The position numbers and the translations under genes are program-made. The notes under the pieces are model-generated. The model was not told where the DNA came from. It worked only from the letters and a program-made list of their open reading frames with translations, and did not search any database. From the NCBI RefSeq assembly GCF_007993815.1, contig NZ_VJWE01000011.1, forward strand, positions 1,302,001 through 1,366,000: 64,000 bases of DNA. The letters are read 5' to 3'. Below are positions 9,032 through 17,986 of the stretch, in pieces. This stretch comes from Acidovorax delafieldii (GTDB taxonomy: Bacteria; Pseudomonadota; Gammaproteobacteria; Burkholderiales; Burkholderiaceae_C). How positions within the stretch are numbered: position 1 is the stretch's first letter; every line of letters begins with the position of its first letter.

Positions 9032-9585
9032 AAACCCCCGCACTTCTTCTGACGGTGCTGGCCGGCGTGGTGCTGGCCGGTTGCGCCAACAACGCTGCTC
9101 CGGTGCGCGTCGAGCCCACCTACCAGGAAGCCGCCAGCAGCCAGTTCATCCAGAGCAGCCGCGACGCGGTGACCAAGCTGACCACCGGTTTCGACATGAA
9201 CTCGCTGGGTGGCGGGCCCGTGCTCGTGGCCACCGTGGTCAATGTCAACGACCTCAGCCGCGCCGCCCCGTTGGGCCGCACGTTGTCCGAGCAGTACGCC
9301 ACCAGCATGGCGGCCAGCGGCTTCAACGTGAAGGAAATCAAGCTGCGCGGTGACGTGTTCGTGCGCGAAGGCCAGGGCGAGCTGCTGCTGTCGCGTGAGA
9401 TCAAGGACATTGCCCGCAACCACAACGCCTCGCTGGTGCTGGTGGGCACCTACTCAGCGGCTGCCAACTACACCTACGTGAGCCTGAAGCTGGTGCGCAC
9501 CGAAGACAGCCGCATCGTGCGTGGCTACGACTACGCGCTGCCCAACGACCGCGACGTGCAACGCCTGCTGGCTGTGCCCCGCTGA
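9028..9585 (+). CDS. FlgO-like outer-membrane lipoprotein
   Basis: A 185-residue protein with a lipoprotein leader (lipobox LAGC, Cys19). The mature part, with [33 protein letters not shown] and [16 protein letters not shown], resembles the FlgO domain, known in vibrios as an outer-membrane protein needed for flagellar stability. No flagellar genes are near, so a flagellar role here is not supported. The same fold is used in other envelope proteins that sense or bind small molecules. A clear terminator follows 44 bp after the stop. Confidence 0.7.
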   Translation: MKTPALLLTVLAGVVLAGCANNAAPVRVEPTYQEAASSQFIQSSRDAVTKLTTGFDMNSLGGGPVLVATVVNVNDLSRAAPLGRTLSEQYATSMAASGFNVKEIKLRGDVFVREGQGELLLSREIKDIARNHNASLVLVGTYSAAANYTYVSLKLVRTEDSRIVRGYDYALPNDRDVQRLLAVPR

Positions 9586-9628
9586 TCTTTCGTTCTCACC
9601 AGGGACTTGTTGCTCCCTGTTCTACCGC

Positions 9629-9655
9629 AAAAGGCCGTCTCGACGGCCTTTTTTG
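9629..9655 (+). terminator. Rho-independent terminator of the lipoprotein pair
   Basis: AAAAGGCCGTC and GACGGCCTTTT pair almost perfectly around a two-base centre and run into TTTTTTG. The A-run on the left means it could also work weakly in the other direction. Confidence 0.85.
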
Positions 9656-9755
9656 TTGTCCGGTGGCACGCCCCGGTGTGCCTTAAATCTCCACTGCACA
9701 GCGCCTCTCCTTGACGATCACGGTCCCCGGCGGGGGCATCCCGTGCCCACCCACC

Positions 9756-9761
9756 TAAAAT
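9756..9761 (+). promoter_or_regulatory. -10-like element immediately before pyrF
   Basis: CCTAAAATCACGCCCC places TAAAAT only eight bases before the pyrF ATG. A transcript starting six to seven bases after it would begin at or beside the start codon, and no Shine-Dalgarno sequence is present. A matching element lies before pgk. Confidence 0.4.
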
Positions 9762-9769
9762 CACGCCCC

Positions 9770-10594
9770 ATGAACTTCACCGACATGCTGCGCGACGCCA
9801 CGGCACAGAACAACTCCCTGCTGTGCGTGGGCCTGGACCCTGAACCCACGCGGTTTCCCGCCGCGATGCAGGGCGACCCCCGCAAGATCTATGACTTTTG
9901 CGCGGCCATCGTGGACGCCACCGCCGACCTGGTGTGTGCCTTCAAGCCACAGATCGCCTACTTTGCCGCGCATGGTGCCGAGGACCAGCTCGAGCGCCTG
10001 ATGCAGCACATGCGGGCCAACGCACCGCAGGTGCCGGTGATCCTGGACGCCAAGCGCGGCGACATCGGCTCCACGGCCGAGCAGTACGCCAAGGAGGCCT
10101 TCGAGCGCTACGGTGCCGATGCCGTCACGCTGTCGCCCTTCATGGGCTTCGACTCCATCGAGCCCTATCTGGCCTACCACGGCAAGGGCGCGTTTTTGCT
10201 CTGCCGCACCTCCAACCCCGGCGGCGACGACCTGCAGACCCAGCGCCTGGCCAGCGTCGAGGGCCAGCCGCTCATGTACGAGCATGTGGCGCGTCTGGCG
10301 CAAGGCCCCTGGAACAAGAATGGCCAGCTCGGCCTGGTGGTGGGCGCCACCTACCCGCAGGAGATCGAGCGCGTGCGTGCCATCGCGCCCACGCTGCCGC
10401 TGCTGATTCCAGGCGTGGGTGCCCAGGGTGGTGATGCCGCCGCCACCGTGCGCGCCGGGCTGCGCAGTGACGGGCCGATCATCGTGAACTCGTCGCGGGC
10501 CATTCTCTACGCGTCCAAAGGGGAGGACTTTGCTGCGGCCGCGCGTGCAGAAGCCATGCGCACCCGAGGCGTTCTGGAAGCTGCCCGGGGCTGA
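9770..10594 (+). CDS. pyrF: Orotidine 5'-phosphate decarboxylase, class 2
   Basis: Final step of UMP synthesis: decarboxylates OMP. The start MNFTDML gives 274 residues, the normal length of the longer class 2 (Mycobacterium-like) enzymes. [11 protein letters not shown] is near the N-terminus, [15 protein letters not shown] (about 93-107) holds the catalytic Lys-Asp pair, and [11 protein letters not shown] lies near the C-terminus. No ribosome-binding site is visible before this ATG although family alignment supports it, so translation may be leaderless. Confidence 0.96.
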   Translation: MNFTDMLRDATAQNNSLLCVGLDPEPTRFPAAMQGDPRKIYDFCAAIVDATADLVCAFKPQIAYFAAHGAEDQLERLMQHMRANAPQVPVILDAKRGDIGSTAEQYAKEAFERYGADAVTLSPFMGFDSIEPYLAYHGKGAFLLCRTSNPGGDDLQTQRLASVEGQPLMYEHVARLAQGPWNKNGQLGLVVGATYPQEIERVRAIAPTLPLLIPGVGAQGGDAAATVRAGLRSDGPIIVNSSRAILYASKGEDFAAAARAEAMRTRGVLEAARG

Positions 10595-10693
10595 GCCCTC
10601 TCACTCCGACCGCGGTGTCTGGTCCTACAACGGGGCCGGCACAGCCCGGGCACCAGCCCACCGACCGGACAGCCGCCCCTTCAGGAGCCGACG

Positions 10694-11593
10694 ATGCAGT
10701 TGAAATGGCTGGAAGACTTCATCGTGCTGGCGCAGGAGCGCAGCTTCACCCGCGCGGCGGAGCTGCGGCATGTCACCCACCCCGCGTTTGGCCGCCGCAT
10801 TCGTGCGCTGGAAGCCTGGGCTGGCACGCCACTAGTGGAGCGCGGCAGCGGTGGCCCGGTCACCCTCACACCTGCGGGGCAGAGTTTTCTGGAGACCGCC
10901 GGCCACCTGGCCCGCAGCCTCACCCAGTCGCACGAGGAGCTGCAAAGCCTGGCCGGGCGGCAGGCCCGCACCGTGACCCTGGCCACGGGCCGTACCTTGG
11001 CGCGCACCGTGGTGGCCGACTGGCTGGTGCGCCTGCAGCCCATTTTGCAAGGCGGCGAGCTGTGCATTCGCACCCGGGCGCTGGCCGACACCGTGGGCAT
11101 GCTGGAGCGCAACGAGGCCGATTTTTCGCTCGTGTACCACCACCCGGCTTTGGCCATCCGTCTCGATGCGCGGCAGTTCACGCACCTGACGGTGGCTTCC
11201 GACCGGCTGGTGCCCGTCTCGCGCGCCACGGCGCAGGGGCAGGCGTTGCACCGGTTCGGGCCCGACGCCACGCGGGTGCCGTACCTGGCCTACGCGCCCC
11301 AGCTGGCCCTAGGGCGGCTGGTGGAAGACCACTTGGCGCACAACCCCCATGCGCCCCGGCTGCAGCGCGTGGTGGAGTGCGACTCGGCCGACGCCCACTA
11401 CGAATACGTGCAAAAAGGCCTGGGCGTTGCGTGGCTGCCCTGGTCCATGGTGTTTGCCGACTGCAAGGCCCAGCGGCTCGCGCTGGCGGGTGATTCCCGC
11501 ATGGAGGTGCGTTTTGACGTGCGCCTGTACCGCCCCAAGCGCCGCCTGGGGCCGCTGGCCGAGGCACTGTGGAAGGCCCTGGCGCAGCGCTGA
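10694..11593 (+). CDS. LysR-type regulator beside the Bug/aspartoacylase pair
   Basis: A 299-residue LysR protein: helix-turn-helix at about 1-60 (LEDFIVLAQERSFTRAAEL and then VTHPAFGRRIRALE) and a periplasmic-binding-like effector domain. The recognition helix reads HVTHPAFGRR where many LysR proteins have QSAVSRQ. It is transcribed in the same direction as the binding-protein and hydrolase genes 169 bp downstream and probably controls them. The effector is unknown; a carboxylate or N-acyl amino acid is a guess from the neighbours. Confidence 0.9.
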   Translation: MQLKWLEDFIVLAQERSFTRAAELRHVTHPAFGRRIRALEAWAGTPLVERGSGGPVTLTPAGQSFLETAGHLARSLTQSHEELQSLAGRQARTVTLATGRTLARTVVADWLVRLQPILQGGELCIRTRALADTVGMLERNEADFSLVYHHPALAIRLDARQFTHLTVASDRLVPVSRATAQGQALHRFGPDATRVPYLAYAPQLALGRLVEDHLAHNPHAPRLQRVVECDSADAHYEYVQKGLGVAWLPWSMVFADCKAQRLALAGDSRMEVRFDVRLYRPKRRLGPLAEALWKALAQR

Positions 11594-11762
11594 TGAGTGT
11601 GTGTCCACGGGGAGAGACCTGCGGGTTTCCCCGTGGCAGGCATCGCGAATCAGCACGACCTGGTGCCGTTTTGGCACCAACAGCCAAGAGCCGGTTTTTC
11701 ACAATCCAATCCATACCTCACCCGCCCCATTCAGCCCCACGCCTTTGCCAAGGAGTTTCACC

Positions 11763-12737
11763 ATGACCACCGTCCACCCCTTGCGCCGTGCTGCACTGCT
11801 GTGCGGCCTGGCCGTCCTCGCTGCCCCTGCCATCGCCCAAGACGCCTACCCCAGCAAGCCCATCACCATCGTGGTGGGCTATCCGCCCGGCGGCAGCACC
11901 GACCTGACCGCACGCACGGTGGCCACCGAACTGGGCAACAAGCTTGGCGTGCCGGTGGTGATCGAGAACCTGGGCGGTGCCGGTGGCGCGATCGGCGCGC
12001 AGAAGGTGGCCAACGCCGCACCTGACGGCTACACCCTGCTGGTGGGCGCCAACAACGAGATCGCCATCAACAAGCTCGTGACCAAGAAGGTCAAGTACGA
12101 CATCAAGGACTTCACCGCCATCGGCCTCATTGCCTCCCAGCCGCTGGTGCTGGTGGCCTCCACCGGCGCGGGCGTCAAGAACATGGCGGAGTTCACGCAG
12201 AAGGTGTCCAAGAACCCCGGCAAGTTCAGCTACGGCAGCTCGGGCGTGGGCACGGCGCTGCACCTGGCGGGCGAGGCCGTGAAGGAGCAGGGCAAGCTGT
12301 TCATGACGCACATCCCCTACCGAGGCGTGGCGCCGCTCACCAGCGACCTCATGGGCAACAACCTGGAGTACGGCGTGTTCGTGCTCTCCAGCGGCCTGCC
12401 GCACATCAAGAGCGGCAAGGTGATTGCACTGGGCACCACCGAGGCCAAGCGCTCTGCCACCACACCCGACATCCCGGCGCTGGCCGAGTCGCCGCAGTAC
12501 AAGAACGTGGACATCAGCGTGTGGTTTGCGCTCATGGCGCCTGCCAACCTGCCCAAGCCGGTGACCGACAAGCTCAAGAAGGCGCTGGCCGACAGCCTGC
12601 AATCGCCGGACTTCCGCAAGAAGATGGAGGCCAGTGGCTCCACCGTGGCCTCGCCCACCGTCAACATCGACCAGTTCCTGGTCACGGAAGTGGCCAAGTA
12701 CAAGAAGATTGTTGAATTCGCCAAGATCGAAGAATGA
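11763..12737 (+). CDS. Bug/TctC-family tripartite tricarboxylate binding protein
   Basis: A periplasmic solute-binding protein of the very large Bug family, which bind carboxylates and related compounds. The ATG at 11763 has AAGGAG upstream. Residues 1-25 are a signal peptide ending IAQ. The family hallmark YPPGGSTDLTAR lies at about 38-49 and ENLGGAGGAIGAQ follows. Length 324 is normal. No TctA or TctB membrane genes are in the window, a common situation for Bug proteins, so the membrane partner must lie elsewhere if it has one. It overlaps the next gene by four bases. Confidence 0.93.
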   Translation: MTTVHPLRRAALLCGLAVLAAPAIAQDAYPSKPITIVVGYPPGGSTDLTARTVATELGNKLGVPVVIENLGGAGGAIGAQKVANAAPDGYTLLVGANNEIAINKLVTKKVKYDIKDFTAIGLIASQPLVLVASTGAGVKNMAEFTQKVSKNPGKFSYGSSGVGTALHLAGEAVKEQGKLFMTHIPYRGVAPLTSDLMGNNLEYGVFVLSSGLPHIKSGKVIALGTTEAKRSATTPDIPALAESPQYKNVDISVWFALMAPANLPKPVTDKLKKALADSLQSPDFRKKMEASGSTVASPTVNIDQFLVTEVAKYKKIVEFAKIEE

Positions 12738-13726
12738 GCAGCAGCACTCTTCCCCCCACATCCGTGCAACCCCTGGTGTTTGCGCTGCCCGCTCCCGACA
12801 TCGGCGCCTGGCGTGCAGGCAACACCGGCACCGAAGGCGTGTGGCACTTCGACTCGGGCCGGCCCGGCCGCCACGTGATGATCAGCGCCCTGGTGCATGG
12901 CAACGAGCTGTGCGGCGCCTGGGCGCTCAAAGGCCTGCTCGACGCCGGTGTGCGCCCGCAGCAGGGCACGCTCACGCTGGCGTTCTGCAACCTCGACGCC
13001 TTCGACCGGTTTGACTCTGGCAACCACGACGCCTCGCGCTTTACGGACGAAGACCTCAACCGCCAGTGGCTGGACGAGCGCATCGATGCGGCCAACACCA
13101 ACGAGCGCCGCCGCGCCGCCGCGCTGCGCCCGTGGGTGGCGCAGGCCGACTGGCTGCTCGACATCCATTCCATGCACGAGCCCTCGGCGCCGCTGCTGCT
13201 CACCGGCATCCAGCCGCGCAACCTGGCGCTGGCGCGTGCCATGCGCTCGCCCGAACACATCGTGGTGGACGCCGGCCACAAGGACGGCGTGCGCATGCGC
13301 GACTACGGCCGGTTTGGCGACCTGGACGACAACGGCACCCGCTCGCTGCTCATCGAATGTGGCTTCCATGGCGACCCGGCCAGCCGCGCCGTGGCGCAGG
13401 ACCAGTGTGTGCGCTTCATCGAGCAGTCTGGCGCCCTGAGCGCCGATGCGCTGGCGCAGCAGCTGCCCGGCTGGCGCCTGCCCGACGCACCGCGCCAGTG
13501 GGCGCTGGAGGTGACCGGCCCCGTGGTTGCCACCAGCAGCGCCTTCCGCTTCGTGGCTCCGTACACGGGCCTCGAAGTGTTCGAGAAGGCGGGCACGGTG
13601 ATTGGCGACAACGACGGCGTGCCGGTGGTCACTCCGTACGACGACTGCGTGCTGGTCATGCCCTCGGTGCGCCAGGCGCGTGCCGGGGTGACCGTGGTGC
13701 GCTTTGCGCGGCGCCGGTTGCTGTAG
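12734..13726 (+). CDS. Succinylglutamate desuccinylase/aspartoacylase-type zinc hydrolase
   Basis: A zinc carboxypeptidase-fold enzyme that cleaves N-acyl or related amide bonds. The 330-residue protein has HGNELCG (His and Glu zinc ligands, about 56-62), DIHSMHEPS (third His) and LIECGFHGD, where the Glu is the likely general base. Substrate cannot be named from sequence. The ATGA overlap with the Bug protein gene suggests that the binding protein captures the substrate or a related compound. Confidence 0.87.
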   Translation: MSSSTLPPTSVQPLVFALPAPDIGAWRAGNTGTEGVWHFDSGRPGRHVMISALVHGNELCGAWALKGLLDAGVRPQQGTLTLAFCNLDAFDRFDSGNHDASRFTDEDLNRQWLDERIDAANTNERRRAAALRPWVAQADWLLDIHSMHEPSAPLLLTGIQPRNLALARAMRSPEHIVVDAGHKDGVRMRDYGRFGDLDDNGTRSLLIECGFHGDPASRAVAQDQCVRFIEQSGALSADALAQQLPGWRLPDAPRQWALEVTGPVVATSSAFRFVAPYTGLEVFEKAGTVIGDNDGVPVVTPYDDCVLVMPSVRQARAGVTVVRFARRRLL

Positions 13727-13744
13727 GCAGTGCTGTCGTCGTTT

Positions 13745-13807
13745 GCTATCTAGTTGATAGCTACTAAGGCATGTTCAACCAGCGCTACCGGCCATTTTGG
13801 CTTGTAG
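13745..13807 (+). repeat. Dispersed repeat family A, copy overlapping the EamA gene end
   Basis: GCTATCTAGTTGATAGCT, then GGCATG, AGCGCTACCGG and CCATTTTGGCTTG, in the order and spacing seen in the other copies. Read on the minus strand, its right half encodes the last codons of the EamA transporter (LQAKMAGSAG) and the stop. Confidence 0.7.
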
Positions 13808-14746
13808 TCGGGGCCCCAGCACCACACAGGCCAGCGCGGCCACCACCAGCGCAATGCCCGCCCACTGCCAGGGCGCCACGCCCTCGTCCAGCAGCAGCCA
13901 GCCTGCGGTGAGGCCCACCACCGGCACCGCCAGGCTGAAGGGCGCCACGCGGTTGGCGGGGTAGCGCTGCAGCAGGTTGGTCCACAGCGCGTAGCCCACG
14001 ATGGTGGCGGCCCAGCCCAGGTAGGCCACGGCGGCCCATGACAGCAGCGGCACGCTGGCCAGCGTCTGCCACTGCAGCCAGCGCGCGGCGTCAGGGTCGA
14101 ACAGGGCGGACAGCGCCATGAACGGCAGCACCGGCACCAGGCTGCTCCAGATCACAAAGGCCAACGGATCAAACCCCGGGCTGTGCTGCTGCGCCAGCCG
14201 CGCCACGATGTTGGACGACGCCCACATCGCCGCGCCACACAGCGTGAGCAGCAGGCCCGCCAGCGTGGTGGCTGCCGCCACCCCCATGCCCGACCCCGGA
14301 CCCACATAGTTCATCGCAAAACACACCAGCCCCAGCGCGGCCAGCCCCATGCCCACGCGCAGCGGCAGCCCCGGCCGCTCGCGCAACAGCGCAAAGCCCA
14401 GCAGCGCCGTGAAGAACACCTGGGTTTGCAGCAGCACGCTGGCCAGCCCGGCCGTCATGCCCACCTTGAGCCCGATGAACAAAAAGCCGAACTGCCCAAC
14501 GCCCTGGAACAAGCCGAACAGCAGCACCCAGCGCCAGTGCATGCGCGGCGGGCGCACCAGCAGCACCAGCGGCAGCGCTGCACACAGGTAGCGCGCGGCG
14601 CCCAGCTGGAAGGGGCTGAAGCTGCGCAGCCCCCACTTCATCGCCACAAAGTTCACGCCCCAGAGGATCACCACCACCAGCGCCGCGAGCAGGTCGCGCG
14701 CACGCAGCGGGCTGGTCGCGGGTGCGGCCTGTGCAGCGCCGCTCAT
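13775..14746 (-). CDS. EamA-family (DMT) transporter
   Basis: A 323-residue inner-membrane protein with about ten hydrophobic helices in two EamA repeats, the first starting LLAALVVVILWGVNFVAMKWG and FSPFQLGAARY (read in parts), the second around LCGAAMWASSNIVARLAQQ. Such proteins export amino acids or other metabolites; the substrate here is unknown. The ATG at 14746 overlaps the stop of the thioesterase gene by four bases. Its last ten or so codons lie within a dispersed repeat, so the natural C-terminus may have been replaced. Confidence 0.92.
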   Translation of the reverse strand: MSGAAQAAPATSPLRARDLLAALVVVILWGVNFVAMKWGLRSFSPFQLGAARYLCAALPLVLLVRPPRMHWRWVLLFGLFQGVGQFGFLFIGLKVGMTAGLASVLLQTQVFFTALLGFALLRERPGLPLRVGMGLAALGLVCFAMNYVGPGSGMGVAAATTLAGLLLTLCGAAMWASSNIVARLAQQHSPGFDPLAFVIWSSLVPVLPFMALSALFDPDAARWLQWQTLASVPLLSWAAVAYLGWAATIVGYALWTNLLQRYPANRVAPFSLAVPVVGLTAGWLLLDEGVAPWQWAGIALVVAALACVVLGPRLQAKMAGSAG

Positions 14747-15183
14747 TGCGCCGCGCGCGCTGCGTCGATGTGGGCCTTCACGCGCTGGGCCAGCGCAATG
14801 TCGCCGGGGGTCTCGGGGCTCCATTTGTCCACGGTGCGCGGCTGGTCGCTGGCATCCACGGCGGTGTACACGGCCACGCAGTGCACCACATCCTCCAGCG
14901 GCGCGCCGTGTACGGCGCCGCTGCGCACCTCCACCGCCAGGCACATGCTGGTATCGGTGGTGTAAGCCAGGCGCGCGTGCACCTCGACCAGATTGCCCGG
15001 CCGGATAGGGCGCACAAAGTGGGCTCCGCCCACAAACTCGGTCACGCAATCTCCTTGGGCCCAGGCGCTGGCGCAGGCAAATCCAGCCTCATCCACCCAG
15101 CGCAGCACCGTGCCACCGGGTACGCGGCCCGCCTGGGGCAGGGTCGTCTGGGACGCCAGGAAGCGCAGGGTGATCGAGTGCAT
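14743..15183 (-). CDS. Hotdog-fold acyl-CoA thioesterase
   Basis: Hydrolyses acyl-CoA to free acid and CoA. The chosen start (MHSITLRF) has GGAG eight bases upstream and gives 146 residues; a second ATG at 15216 with GGAG four bases upstream would add 11. GGTVLRWVDEAGFACASAW carries the Asp expected for the 4HBT class, followed by FVRPIRPGNLVEVHARL. It resembles the single-domain YciA/BACH group. It shares four bases with the EamA gene, so the two are co-transcribed. Confidence 0.88.
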   Translation of the reverse strand: MHSITLRFLASQTTLPQAGRVPGGTVLRWVDEAGFACASAWAQGDCVTEFVGGAHFVRPIRPGNLVEVHARLAYTTDTSMCLAVEVRSGAVHGAPLEDVVHCVAVYTAVDASDQPRTVDKWSPETPGDIALAQRVKAHIDAARAAQ

Positions 15184-15309
15184 GCCAGGGGCTCCAAAGG
15201 ATGGGGAAGCGTTCATTATTCTCCAGCGCCCCGGCCGGTGCAGCCTCCCCCATACCGGCACGCAGGCCAGTGCACGCCGTCAAGCCACGGGGGCGAAGCT
15301 CTGCGTGAC

Positions 15310-15351
15310 TTGACCTGAGTCAAAACCCTACTGTGGACACGTCCCTACATT
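15310..15351 (+). promoter_or_regulatory. FNR/ANR-type site and -10 element before the chemoreceptor
   Basis: TTGACCTGAGTCAA (15310-15323) is a perfect inverted repeat matching the FNR-family consensus TTGAY-N4-RTCAA. TACATT (15346-15351) is a fair -10 box. A start seven bases after the -10 box would put the centre of the site at about -41.5, the class II activation position. The chemoreceptor ATG is 111 bases further on. Confidence 0.6.
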
Positions 15352-15461
15352 GCGGGACATTCCGTTCGGCCCTCAGGAGGGCCGCCCTCCAGTCGGCGGT
15401 GCCGACACCCGCCCCTGGGGCCTACTCTAAAGCGCACGCCGCGTTGCCTGCGCCCACTGCC

Positions 15462-17432
15462 ATGTCATTGCTTCACCGGTTGAACCTGCTCGAAAAATTC
15501 CTCATCCTGGGGACCATCGGGCTCATGATGAGCGCCTTGCCCACCTACCTGGTGGTGCGCGACTCCCTCCACGCCATCGACCATGCGCGCCTGGAGGCGC
15601 AGGGCGTGGCCCCCGCCCAGGCACTCACGCACCTGGTGCAGCGCATGCAGGTGCACCGGGGCCTGTCGGTGGGCATGCTGGGCGGTGACGAGTCGCTGGC
15701 CGCGCGCCGCCCCGCCGCGCGCGATGCGGTCAACACCGCCCTGGACGACGTGAGCGCCCGCTTTGTCGCCGCCAAGGTGCCTGCGGCGCAGATGGCGGCC
15801 TGGACCCAGGCGCAGCAGACCTGGCGCACCCTGGAGCAGGCCGTGGCCGCGCGCAGCATTGAACAGGTGCAAAGCACCGCGCAGCACACCCAGCTCATCG
15901 CAACGCTGCTGCAGCTCAACGAGGCGCTGGTGCATGCCTATGGCCTGCAGATCGACCCCGAGGCCGACACCCACGCGCTGGTGCAGGCGTCGCTGGCCCA
16001 AGCCCCCATGCTGGGGGAAAAGCTGGGCATGCTGCGCGCCCAGGGCGCCAGCGCCTTGGGCAAGCGCGAGCTCACGCCCCAGGGCAAGGGCCAGCTGCTG
16101 GTGCTGCAGCAGCGCGTGGCCGAGCTGCAGGGCGACACCTTCCGGGGGCTGGACCGCGCTTTGCAGGGCAATGCCGAGCTGCAGCGCGCGCTGGGCAGCA
16201 GCGTGCAGGCCGTGCAAGGGCAGATCCAGCAGTCGCTGCAGATGGTGGAGCGCGACATCCTCAACGCCACGGACCTGCAGCTGCCGTCCAAGGATTACTT
16301 TGACGCGTTCACCCGCACCATCGAGGCGCTGAACGCGCTCAACAACCTGTCGATGACCAGCCTGGACCAGGCGCTGCAGGCGCGCGTGGCGGGGCTGCAG
16401 CGCAACCTGCTGTGGGTGGCGCTGGCCCTGGTCATCACGCTGTCGGCCACCAGTGCGATGGCGCTGGTGTTCGTGCGCTCCATGACCGGGCCGCTGTCGC
16501 AGGCCGTGGCGCTGTCACGCGCCGTGGCGCAGGGAGACCTGAGCGGCGCCCCCATTGCCCATGGCACCAACGAGGTGGGTCAGTTGCTGGAGGCCTTGCA
16601 GCAGATGCGCACACAACTCACACAGGTGGTGCGCAACGTGCGCAGCGGGTCAGAAAGCGTGGCCACCGCCAGCGTGCAGATTGCCCAGGGCAACACCGAC
16701 CTGTCGGCCCGCACCGAGAGCCAGGCCAGCGCGCTGGAAGAAACCGCCGCGTCCATGGAGCAGCTCAACGCCACCGTGCGCCAGAACGCCGACAGTGCCC
16801 AGCAGGCCAGCCAGCTGGCCGCCAATGCCAGCACCGTGGCCGTTCAGGGCGGTGAAGTGGTGGCGCAGGTGGTGGACACCATGCACGGCATCAACGCCTC
16901 GTCGCAGAAAATCTCCGACATCATCGGCGTGATCGACTCCATCGCGTTCCAGACCAACATCCTGGCGCTGAACGCTGCGGTGGAGGCGGCCCGCGCGGGC
17001 GAGCAAGGCCGGGGCTTTGCGGTGGTGGCGAGCGAGGTGCGCAGCCTGGCCGGGCGCAGTGCCGAGGCCGCGCGCGAGATCAAAACGCTCATCAGCGCCA
17101 GCGTGGAGCGCGTGGCCCAGGGCAGCGCCCTGGTGGACCGCGCCGGCGCCACGATGAGCGAGGTGGTGGGTGCCATCCGCCGCGTGACCGACATCGTGGG
17201 CGAGATCAGCGCTGCCAGCCACGAACAGTCCCTGGGCGTGGCCCAGGTGGGCGAGGCCGTGACACAGATGGACCAGGTCACCCAGCAGAACGCTGCACTG
17301 GTCGAAGAGATGGCCGCCGCCGCCAGTAGCCTCAAGAACCAGGCCGAAGACCTGGTGCAGGTGGTGTCGGTGTTCCGCCTGGGGGACGATGGCGGCGGGC
17401 GCACAGCCGCAGGCGCGCTACGAATTCAATAG
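15462..17432 (+). CDS. Methyl-accepting chemotaxis protein with NIT-like sensor region
   Basis: A 656-residue transmembrane chemoreceptor starting at [13 protein letters not shown]. One membrane helix lies at about 14-33, a helical periplasmic domain follows to about 313, a second helix lies at about 316-336, then HAMP and a signalling domain with the hairpin tip [20 protein letters not shown] and [17 protein letters not shown] (read in parts). [16 protein letters not shown] in the sensor region resembles the Q-x-RGLS motif of nitrate/nitrite-sensing NIT domains; this match is by eye. There is no CheR-tethering pentapeptide at the C-terminus. The stop codon lies in a dispersed repeat. Confidence 0.93.
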   Translation: MSLLHRLNLLEKFLILGTIGLMMSALPTYLVVRDSLHAIDHARLEAQGVAPAQALTHLVQRMQVHRGLSVGMLGGDESLAARRPAARDAVNTALDDVSARFVAAKVPAAQMAAWTQAQQTWRTLEQAVAARSIEQVQSTAQHTQLIATLLQLNEALVHAYGLQIDPEADTHALVQASLAQAPMLGEKLGMLRAQGASALGKRELTPQGKGQLLVLQQRVAELQGDTFRGLDRALQGNAELQRALGSSVQAVQGQIQQSLQMVERDILNATDLQLPSKDYFDAFTRTIEALNALNNLSMTSLDQALQARVAGLQRNLLWVALALVITLSATSAMALVFVRSMTGPLSQAVALSRAVAQGDLSGAPIAHGTNEVGQLLEALQQMRTQLTQVVRNVRSGSESVATASVQIAQGNTDLSARTESQASALEETAASMEQLNATVRQNADSAQQASQLAANASTVAVQGGEVVAQVVDTMHGINASSQKISDIIGVIDSIAFQTNILALNAAVEAARAGEQGRGFAVVASEVRSLAGRSAEAAREIKTLISASVERVAQGSALVDRAGATMSEVVGAIRRVTDIVGEISAASHEQSLGVAQVGEAVTQMDQVTQQNAALVEEMAAAASSLKNQAEDLVQVVSVFRLGDDGGGRTAAGALRIQ

Positions 17433-17480
17433 CTGCGGCGGCATATTGCACTAGCGCTACCGGTCTGAATGACCCGAAAT
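17423..17480 (+). repeat. Dispersed repeat family A, copy at the chemoreceptor end
   Basis: AATTCAATAGCTGC, GGCATATTGCACTAGCGCTACCGG (read as two parts) and a TGAATGACCCGAAAT tail follow the family order. The TAG within CAATAGCT is the stop codon of the chemoreceptor gene, so this copy ends the reading frame. Confidence 0.65.
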
Positions 17481-17533
17481 GCGCTGGAGCGGGCATGAAG
17501 GGGCGTCATGGAGGGCCGTACAGCCCCCGGGGT

Positions 17534-17911
17534 TCACACCGCAGGCCCGCGCGCAATGCCCAGTTCGGTCAGCTCGGCGTCGGTGAACACCCGCGAGCGC
17601 GTGTGAAAGGCCTTGCCCTCCGGCCCCTCCAGCGAAAACGTGCCGCCCGTGCCTTCGATCACATCGATGATGAGCTGCGTGTGCTTCCAGGTCTCGTACT
17701 GCGCGCGCCCGATGTAGAACGGGCAGCCACCGATGTCGCCCAGGTACACATCGCCTGCACCCATCGTGATCTCACCCGGCAGATAGCAGTTGGCTGCGCT
17801 GTTGTCGCAGCAGCCGCCACTCTGGTGAAACATGAGCGCAGGGCCATGCTTTGCTTGCAGAAAGGCCACAAGCTCCAGCGCGGCAGGGGTGGCGATGACT
17901 TTTTCGACCAT
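17534..17911 (-). CDS. DUF779 protein partnered with aldehyde dehydrogenase
   Basis: A 125-residue protein with GGAG upstream of the ATG at 17911. It carries a cysteine cluster, SGGCCDNSAANC (about 32-43), and a second GGCPF motif, which suggests metal binding. DUF779 proteins are commonly encoded next to ExaC/AcoD-type aldehyde dehydrogenases, as here; their biochemical role is not established. It lies downstream of the dehydrogenase on the same strand, separated by 181 bp that hold two strong hairpins. Confidence 0.88.
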   Translation of the reverse strand: MVEKVIATPAALELVAFLQAKHGPALMFHQSGGCCDNSAANCYLPGEITMGAGDVYLGDIGGCPFYIGRAQYETWKHTQLIIDVIEGTGGTFSLEGPEGKAFHTRSRVFTDAELTELGIARGPAV

Positions 17912-17947
17912 GGTTGTCTCCAGCGTGCGATGCAAAAGAAGCGAAAA

Positions 17948-17972
17948 GCGGCGCGTTGGAACAACGCGCCGC
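17948..17972. other. Perfect inverted repeat between exaC and the DUF779 gene
   Basis: GCGGCGCGTT (17948-17957) and AACGCGCCGC (17963-17972) pair perfectly around GGAAC, giving a very stable GC-rich stem. It lies 37 bp before the DUF779 start on the transcribed strand. There is no T-run, so mRNA processing or stability is as likely as termination. Confidence 0.6.
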
Positions 17973-17986
17973 CAGCAGCGTTTCCA

